Below are positions 37,207 through 49,739 of a stretch of 64,000 bases of DNA, in pieces; the stretch's first letter is position 1, and each line of letters starts with the position of its first letter. The translations under genes and the position numbers were made by a program. The DNA comes from Eumeta japonica. Taxonomy: Eukaryota > Arthropoda > Insecta > Lepidoptera > Psychidae. Below the pieces are notes generated by a model that searched no databases, was not told the origin of the DNA, and saw nothing but the letters and a program-made list of their open reading frames with translations. The stretch covers positions 62,001 to 126,000 of the forward strand of contig BGZK01000722.1 of NCBI GenBank assembly GCA_005406025.1. Direction: 5' to 3'.

Positions 37207-40200
37207 CTTTCGCCCGTATACCGACTTTACAGGCAACCAAATTTTTTTTGTGACGTAAATAAGCAGTTAAGACTATTATAAGACCAGATTATTAGACGCA
37301 ATAAACGCATACATTATATCATTTTCTTCTTTTTACTTTAATCTGGGTTACAGAATAATATGGTATTGTACTATTTTTATTAATTACTTTTCTATGTATA
37401 GTTGTACTAAACGTCCATGCAATAAAAATGTATTTTTATTGTTGTTGAATACAGCTATGATTCAATAACATTATATAAAATTAAACATCAAATTTGTTAC
37501 GTTTTATTTATGCATAAATGCATAATCGTTGTAGCAGAATTGCAGATTCATTGTGCTGCATTTTTTATCGAGTTGCAGCAACCTAGATTGTATTCTTCTC
37601 ACATTATATAACAATATTTTACATATTGAATTCATACTTTACCCATTTTTCTACATTTCAGTTTACTTTTTTCGTTTCTTATTTCGTTAAAAGTTTTGAT
37701 GTTGATTTGATGATGAAATAAGTAAACATCACCAAAAAAAAACTTGCCTAACTTTCTATTTTTTAATATATAACTGGAAAACATGTATCGACACAATGCT
37801 TTTATTCACGTGATAGACTATTTGATTCCTGTGAGAGAGATCTAAGGAAAAAATTAGTTCTATAATTTTTTTTATTTTTAACGGATTTTAATTTAAACTT
37901 CATTTACAATCGAATGCAATAATACACTTTTTAATCTACGAATTGGTATTATACGTTGAACATATGTTAAATGATTAAATGAAATATTACATTCTTTCCA
38001 CCATTCAAAACTTATCTAAATCTCATAATGAATAAGCACGAAATAAAATCACGACGTTCGCTCCGTTCGTAGGACAATAGTGAATTTTCTCACCGAATAA
38101 GGAGCGGTCGAAGTTTAGAACTAGCGTGTTACATCTCGCTTCCTCGCACAAGGGACAGCACTCACGGCAGCCCATTGACTTTCAATGAGCTGGCCCAGCG
38201 AACTATTATATAAACTATTAAGTCATAAAGCTCTCTAGGGTTGCGACAAATGTCATCCTATTCGAAAATCCCCATTTGCGCAAATTGGTATTTTTGTAAA
38301 TTTTGAGTACATAAGGTTTTAAGTAGGTCATCGTAGTAAGATTTTAAAGTTGATTTTTTCTGTATGTCAAACTCATTTTTGTAGGATTTAGTATATTATG
38401 ATTTGTAAAAGCTAATAAGCCGTGGTCATAAAAAGCTTTTGCAGTGAAAGGTTAAATTACTATTTTTAAAATCAAATACAAAACAAATGAATGACTTGAA
38501 ATCAATTTATTGTTTTCCAAACGTGGTTGTACACCTGATGATTTGGAAAGAATATGTTATACATTAAAAAAAATAGATGATTCGCGTTTTGCTTTATACA
38601 CAGGAACATGAGACAAACCTACTTCGTCCCTCTCTTCTTCGACGTTTCAAAATGAAAAATCTCGAATAATTCGTACTACTTATCTATTTAATTTTCATTA
38701 TATAATCATATACAACATCACATGTTAATAGATATATTGTATAGATACAACTACGTATAAAAATATGTGTCTATAAAGTAATAATTTCGCATTCTTACAC
38801 ACCCACTTCATAACTTTGTAAAGTTGAATTTTCAATTTTTGATCTGCTTTTTCCTCAAAAGAATGTGCATCAAATGCCGCTAAGTGGATAAAAAAACGCC
38901 CCCAAAAATTATCATAACTGAAAAATTTTAAAAATAACATTCCTTTTTTAAAAAAATTGTATTTTTTAACTTGCAAGACCTCAAAATATAATATAGCTAT
39001 ATTTTGAGATTTGAGGGCTCGAAACAGCACTAAAATTTACTGCTAACTCTATATATATTTAAGAAACAGGGTTAGCCGGCAGTAAAAGGTCTTTCGAAGT
39101 TTTAAGCTTTTAAAACTTTTAGACAACTATATTTTTGAATTCGAGAAGCTCAAGAACACATCGATAAATATTATAGAGGGAAGTTTTAGGGACAGCTTGC
39201 AGTATCAAACCTTTTTCAGATTTTATGAACCAGTTATACGAATTGTCGATTGACGAGTCGTCTCATTGAGGTTTTCCCGAATTTTGAACTTATCATATTG
39301 GCATTACTTGCTTGTAATCTAAATGTCTTTTAAAAAATATAAATCATTGGCTCTTGGCTTTTGCCTCTATTTTTAATTTATACCAATTTTTGCCAATACT
39401 TAATATTCTAGTTATAGTCCTATTAAGTACTTAATGTGTTTGCTATTTTTTTTTTATTTTAATTTTAATATAAATAACTAAAACAATAAGGGCATAATGT
39501 CTAATCACACCCATAATACCTACTTTTATTCTTTTTACTTCAAATACTGCGCCGAGTTATATAAAGTAGGGCGTGGCTAACAGGTCTATTTTTGCGCATA
39601 TCATCGCATAACTATTCACGTATGATGTTTCTGGAGAAGATTGAAATAGCAACGGGTAGCGTTGCTCTTCCTTCTAGAAGTGATGATATCTAAACTCAAT
39701 CAGGTTGTATCTGCATGCCAGATATCGATAAAATAGACCGTTTGCTATTATGGCATTTTATGCCCCGGAAACGGGTAAAAAGAACCAATATGGTTAGATT
39801 ATATTTATTAAGTAATTAAAATAAATAAGTGGAACTCAAACGTGCTTAATTATAACTCATATACATTTATTTTAGGAAAAGTATTATTTTAGACTTAAAA
39901 GAAGTCTTTAGTTGCAATGGTTTTCGGTGGATTTATTTTTATTTGCGATTAGAACAGCAGTTTATTTCATCACATCTACAGACCTTTCATTTCATCCCAT
40001 AGCCCTCTTGTAATGCCAAAGTCTGAATAATCAGGATTAATTAATAGTTCGTCTGAGATTAAAAAGTTTAATACAATCGTACATGGATCTTTTTACCGTA
40101 ACGGTTGATTGATGTTAGTATAAAGTTATGTAAAAAAAAAAACAAAACAGTGCAAGTAAATGGGAAGGTAGTTAACGGCATAAAATAAAATACTTAGCTT

Positions 40201-40214
40201 TACTGTATATCCAA
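37207..40214. other. AT-rich stretch
   Basis: A GC-richer patch at 38045-38250 (ttcgctccgttcg, cacggcagcccattgac) stands out. A 101-codon minus-strand frame at 38725-39030 is Phe/Lys-rich and unrecognised. The patch at 39540-39780 is also more complex than its surroundings. No assignable gene or element. Confidence 0.5.
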
Positions 40215-40625
40215 TTAAAAAGTTAAGAAATTTTTCAGACATCTCAACCGCCACTTTAGTTTATATTGGCTGTTTTTGTAGCTTGATGTCATACAGCATC
40301 TTGCTCTGGGGAAATTGCACAGTTATTGATAGAATTTTCGTGCTGTAAAAGCGGGCTGATTGGACCATCTAAAGGCTAGAACCTCGTGTCTCTTACAACT
40401 AAGTTTAAGGATATTGGGATTTTAACTCTGGCATCTCAGTTTATATATAAAAATTTAATACTTACATACGGTAAGAAGGAATATAAAAGTGTTCGAGATA
40501 AATGGTGACAGACATAAATTCTATACGAGAAATAAAAATAAACTAGCTTTACATGTTAGTCGACTACATAAAGTCACGAATTCAATTCATGAATTCATGT
40601 AGTCGAAATAAAATCGGTGAAAATT
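40215..40625 (+). pseudogene. Non-LTR reverse-transcriptase C-terminal fragment
   Basis: The plus strand reads TLVYIGCFCSLMSYSILLWGN, then VIDRIFVL and KRADWTI. Further on come decayed GYWDFNS (usual EIGILTV), SVYI, and finally DRHKFYTRNKNKLALHVSRLHKV (40506-40573, frameshifted). This is the region after the palm in a jockey/CR1-like protein with the form SVMSYGxLLWGN...IFxLQKRAVRxI. Stops occur at several places. It covers a later part of the same kind of protein as 11.7-12.2 kb, so the two may be pieces of one family. Confidence 0.88.
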
Positions 40626-41985
40626 ATTAAAAGTTTACGTGCACATTGCACATTCGTACACATAAGAGTATATTGCTGTAAATATAATAGCTTTGAAGAA
40701 TCTCAGAACGCGAACATTAGATTGAGCGTCTACTTCCCGAAATCGAACGGAAAAAATTAACTCCCGAATTCTCAGTAATCTTCTCAACGAAAAATAATTT
40801 GCTTAATATTGTTTCGTTGTCTATATTTTGCAGTGAAACTCAATCAGATTTAATGTAGTTATCTGGTTTGCGGCAGTAGTTTGACGATTAAAGTTAAAAT
40901 TAATTTTATTTTAAGATCACTCAAAGTGTAGTGTGTTCAGTTATTGTGAAATTCTTCAGGGACTCTGATATAAGTAAAACTTTTTCAATACTATTCAATC
41001 AAAACATATGTTTAGAAGTTATTTGAAAAAATAATTTGTAAAAAAATTCTCGTACGACATTATATTATTTGAATTGTATTGACTTTAGAGTATTCTCTCG
41101 AGATTTTGTAAGAATTGAAGTTATTAAATTTTGGAAAATAATTAATAAATATTTTTAAAACTAATAAAATAAAATATTTTTTTATGTTACTCAAAATTAA
41201 TAAAGCCAATAAAGATTGAATTTTCAGGGTACACAAAATGCGTAAGACTTCTTCAATTGCGATAAAATACTTCGTGAACAACCTATTAACTTAGAAATTA
41301 CTTGAAATGAACTTTTCATTAAGAACATCTGCAATTATTTATCTCTTTAAGGTATTCGACGGAGTTTTTGGGGAACGGAGTTGTTTCCTTTTCAAGATTG
41401 AACGATTAATTATATTAAAATTTGTGCATAATACATGTTTTTATTAAAAATTTAAACTAATTCATCGGTTGAATGAAAGTCGCCAGTCCTTTTAAGTTAG
41501 TTGATCCGTGCGGGAGTTATAGTACTAACATATACTACAAATTCATGGATAAAAGCGCAGTCATGCACACAAAAGGACGCATACATACAGACAAACAGAT
41601 ATCATTTTAAAAACTATCTGCGGCCTTATTATCTAAAACAAATAGATTTCTGATTTGGCATGATTTTAAAATTATTTTAGCCATTCCCAATTTGTTATTT
41701 CGAAATGCTAATTATTTTTTTATTAACAGTGTTGCCTCTACAGTGAAATCATTAGATTATAAAAATGAAATTTAATCGCATATTTGAATTCAAATATCGT
41801 TAGGGATCGCAATTTCACGATTATTCTAAAATTGTGCTCTCAAAGCGAAAACTGGTCTACAGCGATTCTCAAGCGATTTACAATCGATTTTGCGTCGTTC
41901 ATATTTTATATAAAGTGAAGAGTTTTTTTTTTATGTAAATTGTTAAATGAAATCTTTGCACATATATCGAGGATCGATGACAATA
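40626..41985. other. AT-rich stretch
   Basis: No gene is recognised. At about 41500-41615 there is a short piece (gatccgtgcgggagttatag, catacatacagacaaacag) that resembles the tail of a dispersed repeat, but it is too weak to assign. Confidence 0.5.
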
Positions 41986-41989
41986 TAAT

Positions 41990-42555
41990 AATATGGTACT
42001 ACTGAATTGATCTGATGATGGAGCCAGAACGTAGGCATAGGAACTCCACAACGGAATAACATATACTAGTCGTGTTTGAGCATGTTAGAGTTAGTTATCT
42101 TCAGATGTACTCTCACCATGAGTGATTTTCAGGGTCTGATGATGGAGCCGGATAGTTGGTACCAGTACTCCATAATAGAATAACGTGTCCAAGCTGTGTT
42201 CGAGCTGGTTAGAATTCTCTTGAAATGCACTATGACTGTGATTGGTTTCCAGGGTCTGATGATAAAGGCGGAAGATAGACGCTAGTACTCCATAATGAAA
42301 CAACGTAACCTAGCCGTGTTTGGGCTTGTTGGTATTGTCGTGGAATACACATTGACCGTGATTGACTTTCAGGGTCTGATAATGGAGCTGAAAGTTTGGT
42401 ACTGGAACTTCACTTTGAGACAACGTTTCCTAGACTGTTTGGACTTGATGGATTGTTTTAAGATACACTACTATAATCGATTTTGAAGATATAATGACGG
42501 AATCGGAAAGTGGCGAGGAGTTGGAAAGTTACCATTAGAACTTCATAACACAACA
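41990..42555 (+). repeat. ~120-bp tandem repeat array, nearly five units
   Basis: The word tctgatgatggagc (or a variant) recurs at 42011, 42135, 42255, 42375 and about 42490, so the period is 124, 120, 120 and about 116 bp. Each unit also has a (g)aactccataa-nga block, a caacgt-cctag-cgtgtttg block and a cattga-cgtgattga-ttcaggg junction. The last unit is the most diverged. The 120-bp period is a multiple of three, so overlapping frames on both strands show a 40-residue repeat (YGVL...RLHHQTL on the minus strand). There is no start context or known domain, so coding is unlikely. Confidence 0.85.
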
Positions 42556-42559
42556 ACTT

Positions 42560-45500
42560 ATTTAAGTCGTGTTTTGACTTATTTTAATTGCTTTGTATTC
42601 CAGTCGTGAAGTACAAGGTCGGTCAGATCAGTCTAATTATACCATATTATTGTAAAGTTATCGATCTTTGATAAATTTGCAAAGTATTAAATTAATGTAA
42701 TGGTTTAAAGTTGCTCAAAATTGCGTATAAGAATAACTTTTTTTATAACCGAAAAGTTCGACTCGCAAATAGATTCCGGAATCGAAATCGATTGCTGCTT
42801 TTACGTAATAAGGCGGCCGATTAGTTTTCTTACGAGGGGTTGACATTCAATAAAAATTAAATTTTACAAAATTTGAAAAAAAGCAATAAATCCCGATGTA
42901 TATTAAAGCGAACTCCGTGGTTCGTGTTGTATTTGATCACACAGATGAATTCAACTTAGTTGGTTCCATGTGTGTTGCTACCGTATGCAATGACTTAAAA
43001 TTTAAATAACTCACCGTAATATAACGAGCTTGAACTTATTTTGCTCCTTAATATGAGTCTCGCTTGTTTTTTACATGTACGCAAATAAAGCGCCGTGTCA
43101 TTCAAAACGCTACATACAAAACCTTTATGTTCCATCACGAAATGCATCAAAAGGAAGTTCCTTAAATAACGAAAATACCTAGAAGCTTTTTTTTTTATTC
43201 CCGGCAATCGTTATCCGTTCAACGACATCGGAACACGGTTCTTCTATTCCGCGAATGGTTATCATGAAAAGGCCCCAGTTTTTAGGCTTTGAGTGTATAC
43301 CAAAACTGGTTTTATATCGGTCTGTCCGCTCGTCGTCTCATATACATTCGCTTCTTTTTTTTTCTTCTTTTAGCTAAATGCCGGTATGTTAGGCACGATC
43401 CAGTGGTTATTTATTTCCTACCATTTATTTAAATCGAAACTGATAACATTTATGTGAGTTAGTTTTTAATGAAATGAGTTTATACAATGTTAATTTTTTA
43501 TTACGGCGAATGGAGAAAATCATTGTTCGAATTTAAATTAACTAATATAAAAATATTTAGTTTTATGAAGTGCGTATAGGTATTATGCTTAAAATAATTA
43601 CTTTCTTTAATCACATAAAAGTTATTATTAAATTTCGCTTCTTATTTACGTTTGCATTTATTATAGAATTTTATCCAGATATTGCATAAACTTATATAAG
43701 TATGTGGCTAGTAAAATTATTAATAAAGCTTCCCATACAAGTATTCTCACATCCTACTTATTTGCTATGTAAATAAATATATGCTATGTAAATTTTGTTA
43801 ACTAGATCGCGTTCAATAATACTAGAATCAATTTATGATTTTCAAGGTCACTTTGCATTAACATGCTAATTTCTTAAAATTCCTTCGTCGCTCCAAAATA
43901 ACGTTGAAGCTTTGTCGTTTGATATAAATAAAAACTTGATGTACATTAGTTTCTCACAATAACAACTTTATAATGATGAGGTGTGAATACATAGCTGGAT
44001 GACGTTTTTAAAAGCCAATTGGAGACACTTATTTTCCATGAATAACAGTAAGTTTCGAAATGATCGTTCTAAAATTGGACCTCAATCCCGACACGATCAA
44101 AGGCAACCTAACATTACTGAATACTACTAGACGCAATTCCAAACGAAACCTACCAATTATGGTCTTATCTGAATTTTAGTCCTACCCAGTATTAGATAAC
44201 GAGGACTTGATGCTGATTTGGTCTGCGATTCTAACTCTCTGGCTCATCAGCCTCGGTTATGATTGGTTACAACCCGATTGCCTTTCTTCAATAACTCACC
44301 TATATAATAAAAAAATAATAGTCATTGGGTATATAATTTAAATAATTATAGTTACAAAATATATACTAATTGTGCATTCGCGAAACTACTACATATTAAA
44401 TCACACATATCGCCATGTCCCGACAGAGCTTGGATACGCGCAAAATTTGTTGTTATTCATTCGAATCAGGTAATATTAATGTATGTATAATGGGTAATTT
44501 TTGGCTTCAAACTCGCGAAGATAAGGTACTGCCATAATGCATGCAGTTGCTACCATTTTAATTTAGTGTGCGATTTTTGGCAACAGTGTGTCTGCTCGCG
44601 CGACTTGGCTTGGATCTGTATGTGTAATCTTTATAATATATATATTTTTTTAGTTCCCATTTTGTGGCATCACCATTACTGTTTGAACAATATCTTGACG
44701 TATGCATAAGGATATTTTATTTAGGATTTAAAATAGCTAATTCTAAAATTGAACCATTGTGACACCTCTACAATCATTTCTACATATGCTCTATTGCAAA
44801 CATGTATTTTGATATTATTTGGATAGACTATTCATAAAATATCTCGTTGCTTTTCTTTATGACCGTATTTCCAAGTATTTTGTTATAAACTTATTTTAGC
44901 ACTAATTACAAAAAAGTGCTCGTTAACAAAATTCCAGCCGAAAAAATATCTTCAAGGATTTAATGTAAGAAACGTGCATGTCAAAGATTTTTATAACACC
45001 ACGTCAAGTTGTTCGCGCATGTTGGAACGAGTTTAGTTGACAAGATGAACTTATTAACCTCTGCATGTTTACTTAAAAATATATTCCAAGTAGGTAGCAA
45101 GAACATGTAACCGCTTATTCTAAAAGCATAACTTACCTAAACGACAGCTTTCACCGGCCGAGAAAAGTAGTATACAGAATGTCACCAACCTGCGGAGAAA
45201 ATAAATGATCTTAATTAAGGTGAAAATCTCGCGTATATTAAGTCGTTATAAATCATTTGTTGATCTCTCATGTGGTCACGTCATGAATAATTCCATTCCG
45301 GGTTCGCTTAATTAAGAGAACAACTGTACGCCGAATATCAGGGCGTGTGAAGTTTTTAAATGTTCTTACGAGAGAGAACTGGTTCTTAAATTGCTTGTAG
45401 ACAGCGTTAGAACCGTTAATACGGTTATTGAGGTTAGGGTAGATGTAGATGTAGACATTATATAAAAGTAAGTCTCAAATGTTAGGAACAGTAGCGATTT

Positions 45501-46765
45501 ATGAAAATATATCTATAATTAAGACTAAAATGTGATAGGTACGAATAGAGCGACCTGAGTAAAGTTCTTATTAATTGTTTATACATTTATATTGTTGTCA
45601 TTCTTCTCAGATACGACTTGAAACCTTCGATTTTTCCTTATGGTTGTCACAATATACGACTCGGGGTCATAAATAAAATAAATGCTTGGGCGATGAATCT
45701 ATCGTCTCAATGATGGGTTTTTACTTTCAAACTAAATAATATATGATATTTAAAATAACAAACCACCATCACTTATCTAGTCTTAATCTATAATTTCATT
45801 GGCCATAGAGATGGGGCGCAAGTGAAGTGTCGCTTTGAGAAAAAACTTGTATGCTATCATGTTAATAGTAACTCACATTGGCAAGAATGTTTTATAATGG
45901 CAACATCCTTCTTATGAAATCGTTTAATTCAGGTTTTAATAATGTTTAATTATTGTTTGATTTAAAAAACTAATTTCTTCAGAAATAATTAGACCCATTT
46001 GAATAATTCATATTCCCCTTAAATATTTACCCAAAAACCAGCACCACATTGGTTGGCACCATTGTGGAGATATTTAAAAACTCTATATGCGTATGTGTGT
46101 ATAATATCCAAGTGAGCAGCCTATAATAACGCAATACAAATATGTATACCCGAATTCAATTCAGTTAGGTTTTTGGAAAATATCACATAATCCGTGAAAA
46201 AAAAACATCTGTATTGATCTTATATGTTTATATGTACATGGTTTATTTCAATTTTCTTAATAACGGTATTTTTCTGTTGTTGAAAAATATATGGGACCTC
46301 TTCCCGATAATCTTTAATAGAATATAGTTTAATCAATTTCAATAAGTTAAGCCATTTCTGAAAAATCGATGAGCATGCATATGAAAATCCATAAGGGAGA
46401 AATATAGAATGTTCAATTTCTTTATTTTGAAGTCCGTTAAAAGATCCTCGTTGTATCCGAAAAAAGCGTGCTGAGTGACAATCGAAGTATATCCTCCTAG
46501 TAATAACATCGTAGAAACGTTCGTTCGAAATCTCGCTATAGTAATAAAAAAACGAAGCTCGATGAGCTGAATTAGCGAGCAAAATTCTATTTTACGTAAA
46601 TCGAAAATCAACGAGAATAGTTCGACTTACACATACAAGAATTAATTAAAAGTAAATTAACATTTAAACGAAATTCCAATTGCACCATTTAATACAGATT
46701 AGCTTTTTGAGAACAATATAATTATAGTTTTGACTATATGAACTTAATGACGTTTATATACACAC
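42560..46765. other. Mostly AT-rich unique sequence
   Basis: Candidate complex patches lie at 43195-43345, 44060-44290, 44500-44610 and 45120-45370. A 120-codon minus-strand frame (46220-46582) overlaps a 90-codon frame in another phase. Neither resembles a family I know. No RNA gene is recognised. Confidence 0.5.
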
Positions 46766-47960
46766 TAGCTTTCCACTCGCAGCTTCGACCGCGTGGATAT
46801 AGAATGTGTTCCTTCATATTTTATTTAGGGCGCACTGAAAGTTTCTGGAGTAAATGAAAAAACGTTACTATGAATGGTCAAAAATAAACTTATCGTTTTT
46901 CAAAATAGTCTCCATTAGCATAAATGCACTTTTTCATACGAATAAACTAATTTTGAGAACATTTATACCACTCCTTCCTGCTGACCTTGGAAACATGTTT
47001 TTCATACTCTATGACAGCCTCTTTGGACGTCGAAAATCGTTGAACGCGTAATTGGTCCTTCACTTCAAAATCACAAGGTGCCAGGCCGAGACTGTATGCA
47101 GGATCGCTCATAACTTCTACGTTTTTCTCCATCAAAAATTTATTTGTTTGTTTGTCTATGTCAAAACTGGCATTGTCGTAGTGCAAGATGATACGACGTT
47201 TACGGTTATTTTTATAGAGTTCGTCAATAACTTCCGGCAAGCGAATGATCGTGTACCAATCACTATTCACGGTAGACAACTCTCCAAAGCAACAGTAGTC
47301 ACGTGACCAGTTTTATTAAAAGAAGGCGCAATCATCTACTTAGTGATGCTAAGTTACGATGCTATAGTTACGACTTACATACATAGTGATAAAAACACGC
47401 AATTTTGAAAATGACGCCACAATGTAATAAGAATTGACAGTTAAATAAAATAAACTGTATTCAACATCCAAATAGATCCATCTTCAAATGAAGTAATTAC
47501 TTTTTAAATATTGTTTATATAAGTGGCTAATTCCAGAAACTAATACCACGCCTCACGCACATGCAAAGAGCTTGTTCCGATTCGTACAAAGTCAGAGCAA
47601 ATGTTAGTGTAATATTAAAATACAATCTATAGTACTCTGGGATAGTATAGCCTTCTATATGTGAAAAAAGTATATACATTATATAATCGCACTACCCCAC
47701 TCCCGATGATAATTCTTTTTTCTGACGTCTGGCTTAAATGAAATAAAAGATATAGTGTGGTTCAGATTCAGTTCAGCTCTATCTACCCGTAAAAACCACA
47801 TTGAAATCTGTTCAGTAATTTCAGAGATGTGCGTGAACAAACAGACAGACAGAGTAGATAAAGAGACAGACAGATAAGAAATTTAAAAACGGGTTTTATT
47901 CTCTTTTATTACGTTACTCTTTTTGTACCATTTCCATTTTTCATCCATACATACGAGTAC
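46766..47960 (+). mobile_element. Dispersed repeat copy A, split by a mariner
   Basis: The left piece (46766-46828) reads ctagctttccactcgcagc, accgcgtggatatagaatg, tgttccttcatatttta. The right piece (about 47605-47950) reads aaaatacaatctatagtactc, tgggatagtatag, cgataattctttttt, ctatctacccg, and gttcagtaatttcagagatg followed by cagacagacagag. Copy B at 57.1 kb has the same order. The form is a very common lepidopteran repeat with a 'ctagcttccgcccgc...cgtgga' head and a cagaca-rich tail. The mariner fragment and about 260 bp of other sequence lie between the two pieces. Confidence 0.7.
46825..47340 (-). pseudogene. 5'-truncated mariner transposase fragment
   Basis: Minus strand from about 47330: FNKTGHVTTVALES, then after a one-base shift VNSDWYTIIRLPEVIDEL, NRKRRIILHYDNA (second catalytic Asp), VEVMSDPAYSLGLAPCD (third Asp). 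VQRFSTSKEAV, SRKEWYKCSQN and RMKKCIYANGDYFEK follow. The last two catalytic residues are 34 apart. The helix-turn-helix domain and first Asp are missing. Stops and a shift break the rest. The sequence agggcgcactgaaagtttctggag at about 46828 is a plausible terminal inverted repeat. The protein signature differs from the mariner at 32.4-33.6 kb, so this is a separate subfamily. Confidence 0.9.
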
Positions 47961-49560
47961 ATACATGCTTTCAATGATCTGTACACACGGAGTTCTACTC
48001 TTTTATTATATGCATAGATAATAAAATAGCAACTTCATTTGTTAAAGCAAACAATATGAATTTCATTGCATTCAATTTTATGATTGATTACAGTAGACAT
48101 AATAATAATTTAAAGTCAAAAAATCTTTAATATACAGGATGGATTTTATCATACGTCTTTTCGCAAATATATCATAATCTCCTCCACTTATAAAACATTT
48201 TTTTCAAAGAAACCATAATAATTGAAGTAGCCGTTTCTGAGAAAAATTGTTTAGAACATCTACATAGAAATGTCCTTCTGACAGCCTTAGAAGACCTGTC
48301 GCGTAGGTACTGCGCCGGAGCGCGCCGCACGGCTGGCCACCCGATCGCGCTCGCGCTTGCACTTTATCCAAGTATTTATTAGGGTTGTATCTATATTATT
48401 TATAACTATATTTTCAATGAAATATTGTTGTTAGTTACTTTGGCAAAGTTGTTTCAAAGAAAAAAAAGGTTATGAATATTTGCGAATAGATACATGATAA
48501 AATTCACCTGTATGTATGTGTACAAAGGACATACGTTATGATGGTCGTTAATTAACTATAACTTAAACAATATAAACGTCAGATTGTGGATAATTGCATA
48601 CCTAAATATGTTAATAAAATAGAAATCGCAATTTTAAATCTCAAAAATAACTAGCTTCGTGTATATCGACAATAAGCTATTCATTTAAAGCCCATCTTTT
48701 GTATAGTTTATTTGGATGCTCATATTATTAAAACTGACACTAGAAATCACAAACTTAGTCACGTTTGAGTTTAAATCACATAAATATAGTCAAAAAATAC
48801 TAAATTAGTGACAGGTTATGAAAAATTAATGGACAATGAATGGCAATTGTAAATACAAAACATTGTTAATTCTTATATTAATGTAAAAATAATAATTAGT
48901 TTTAGAATTGGTCGTGATGAGTAAATAATTTTTTAATCCAGTTAGTCGCATGTACTTTTGGATATTTACTGTAGTTTATTTAGTTAATCAGTATGCTCAT
49001 TAAAAAGCTTCGTTTTGTCCCTCGTGGTTTTTTATTATCAAAATTTTTATATTGTTGTTATTTTATTATTAATATGTTAATACTTCCGCAAAATTAAATA
49101 GAAATTAATGCTTATGTAAAAGCAGTGGATACTCACCCAAAGTTATTTATTATTAGTAATATTATTTATTACAAATATTTTTTTAATTTTGAAACTGTCA
49201 GGCAAAATTTTCTTAAAAGTTATTATAAATGAATATAATCACATACAAAACCGCCTACGACCGAAATCAAACTTACAAAGTATGCTGTGACATCACAAAA
49301 ACGTGCGATCATAACATGTTTTATTCCTCTCCAGTACTTCGAACGAAAACAGTGATGTGGTCAGGTGGGCATTTTATTCTTTTGCAGAAGAGGGTTCTGT
49401 ATAGACTAATAATAGTTTATAAAAATACGCTCAATTAAATTTTAGCGAAAATAAATAGTTGCTATTATGCTGAGAGAATATGTTGTATCGCATACCACAT
49501 ATTTCAAAATTAGTGTATATGTGTAAAAACTATTCGTTAATATTTTTAACGTCTTTTTTA
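47961..49560. other. AT-rich stretch with one CpG-rich patch
   Basis: The only notable piece is 48290-48365 (tactgcgccggagcgcgccg, gatcgcgctcgcgcttgc). Otherwise AT-rich with no gene. Confidence 0.55.
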
Positions 49561-49564
49561 TATC

Positions 49565-49735
49565 GAATAAATATTTAACTTCTGGAGGAATCGAACCCAC
49601 GTCCCCCGCGTAGCATGTGGGGTCTCTACCTACCGCGCCGATAAGGCTATCTCTTCTTGTAAATGTACATAAAAATATGCGCAATGAGTTCCTTGAAATT
49701 CAACACCGGTGGTGACTGGCTGGTCACCACTAAAA
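49565..49735 (-). mobile_element. tRNA-headed SINE
   Basis: On the minus strand a tRNA-like head (about 49655-49583) has a recognisable B box (gtgggttcgattcc, 49600-49587). It also has an A-box-like cggcgcggtaggtagaga and a gcgggggacgtggg stem. An AT-rich body follows. The D-arm and acceptor ends are too poor for a functional tRNA. A short perfect stem, gtggtgac...gtcaccac, lies just upstream at 49709-49730 and may belong to the element. Confidence 0.6.
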
Positions 49736-49739
49736 CAAT

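Noticed and set aside
40559..40606. cgactacat...atgtagtcg palindrome
   Set aside because: Only nine base pairs at the ends, and it lies within recognisable RT coding sequence, so it is probably incidental.
42091..42303. Minus-strand frame with 40-residue repeats
   Set aside because: Explained by the 120-bp tandem DNA repeat. The plus strand is equally open (42295-42486), and no start context or domain is present.
46220..46582. 120-codon minus-strand open frame
   Set aside because: Overlaps a 90-codon frame in another phase. The product is Phe/Tyr/Ile-rich with no family resemblance, so a real gene cannot be supported.
49583..49655. Functional tRNA gene on the minus strand
   Set aside because: The B box is good but acceptor and D-arm pairing are poor and an AT-rich body follows, so a SINE head fits better.
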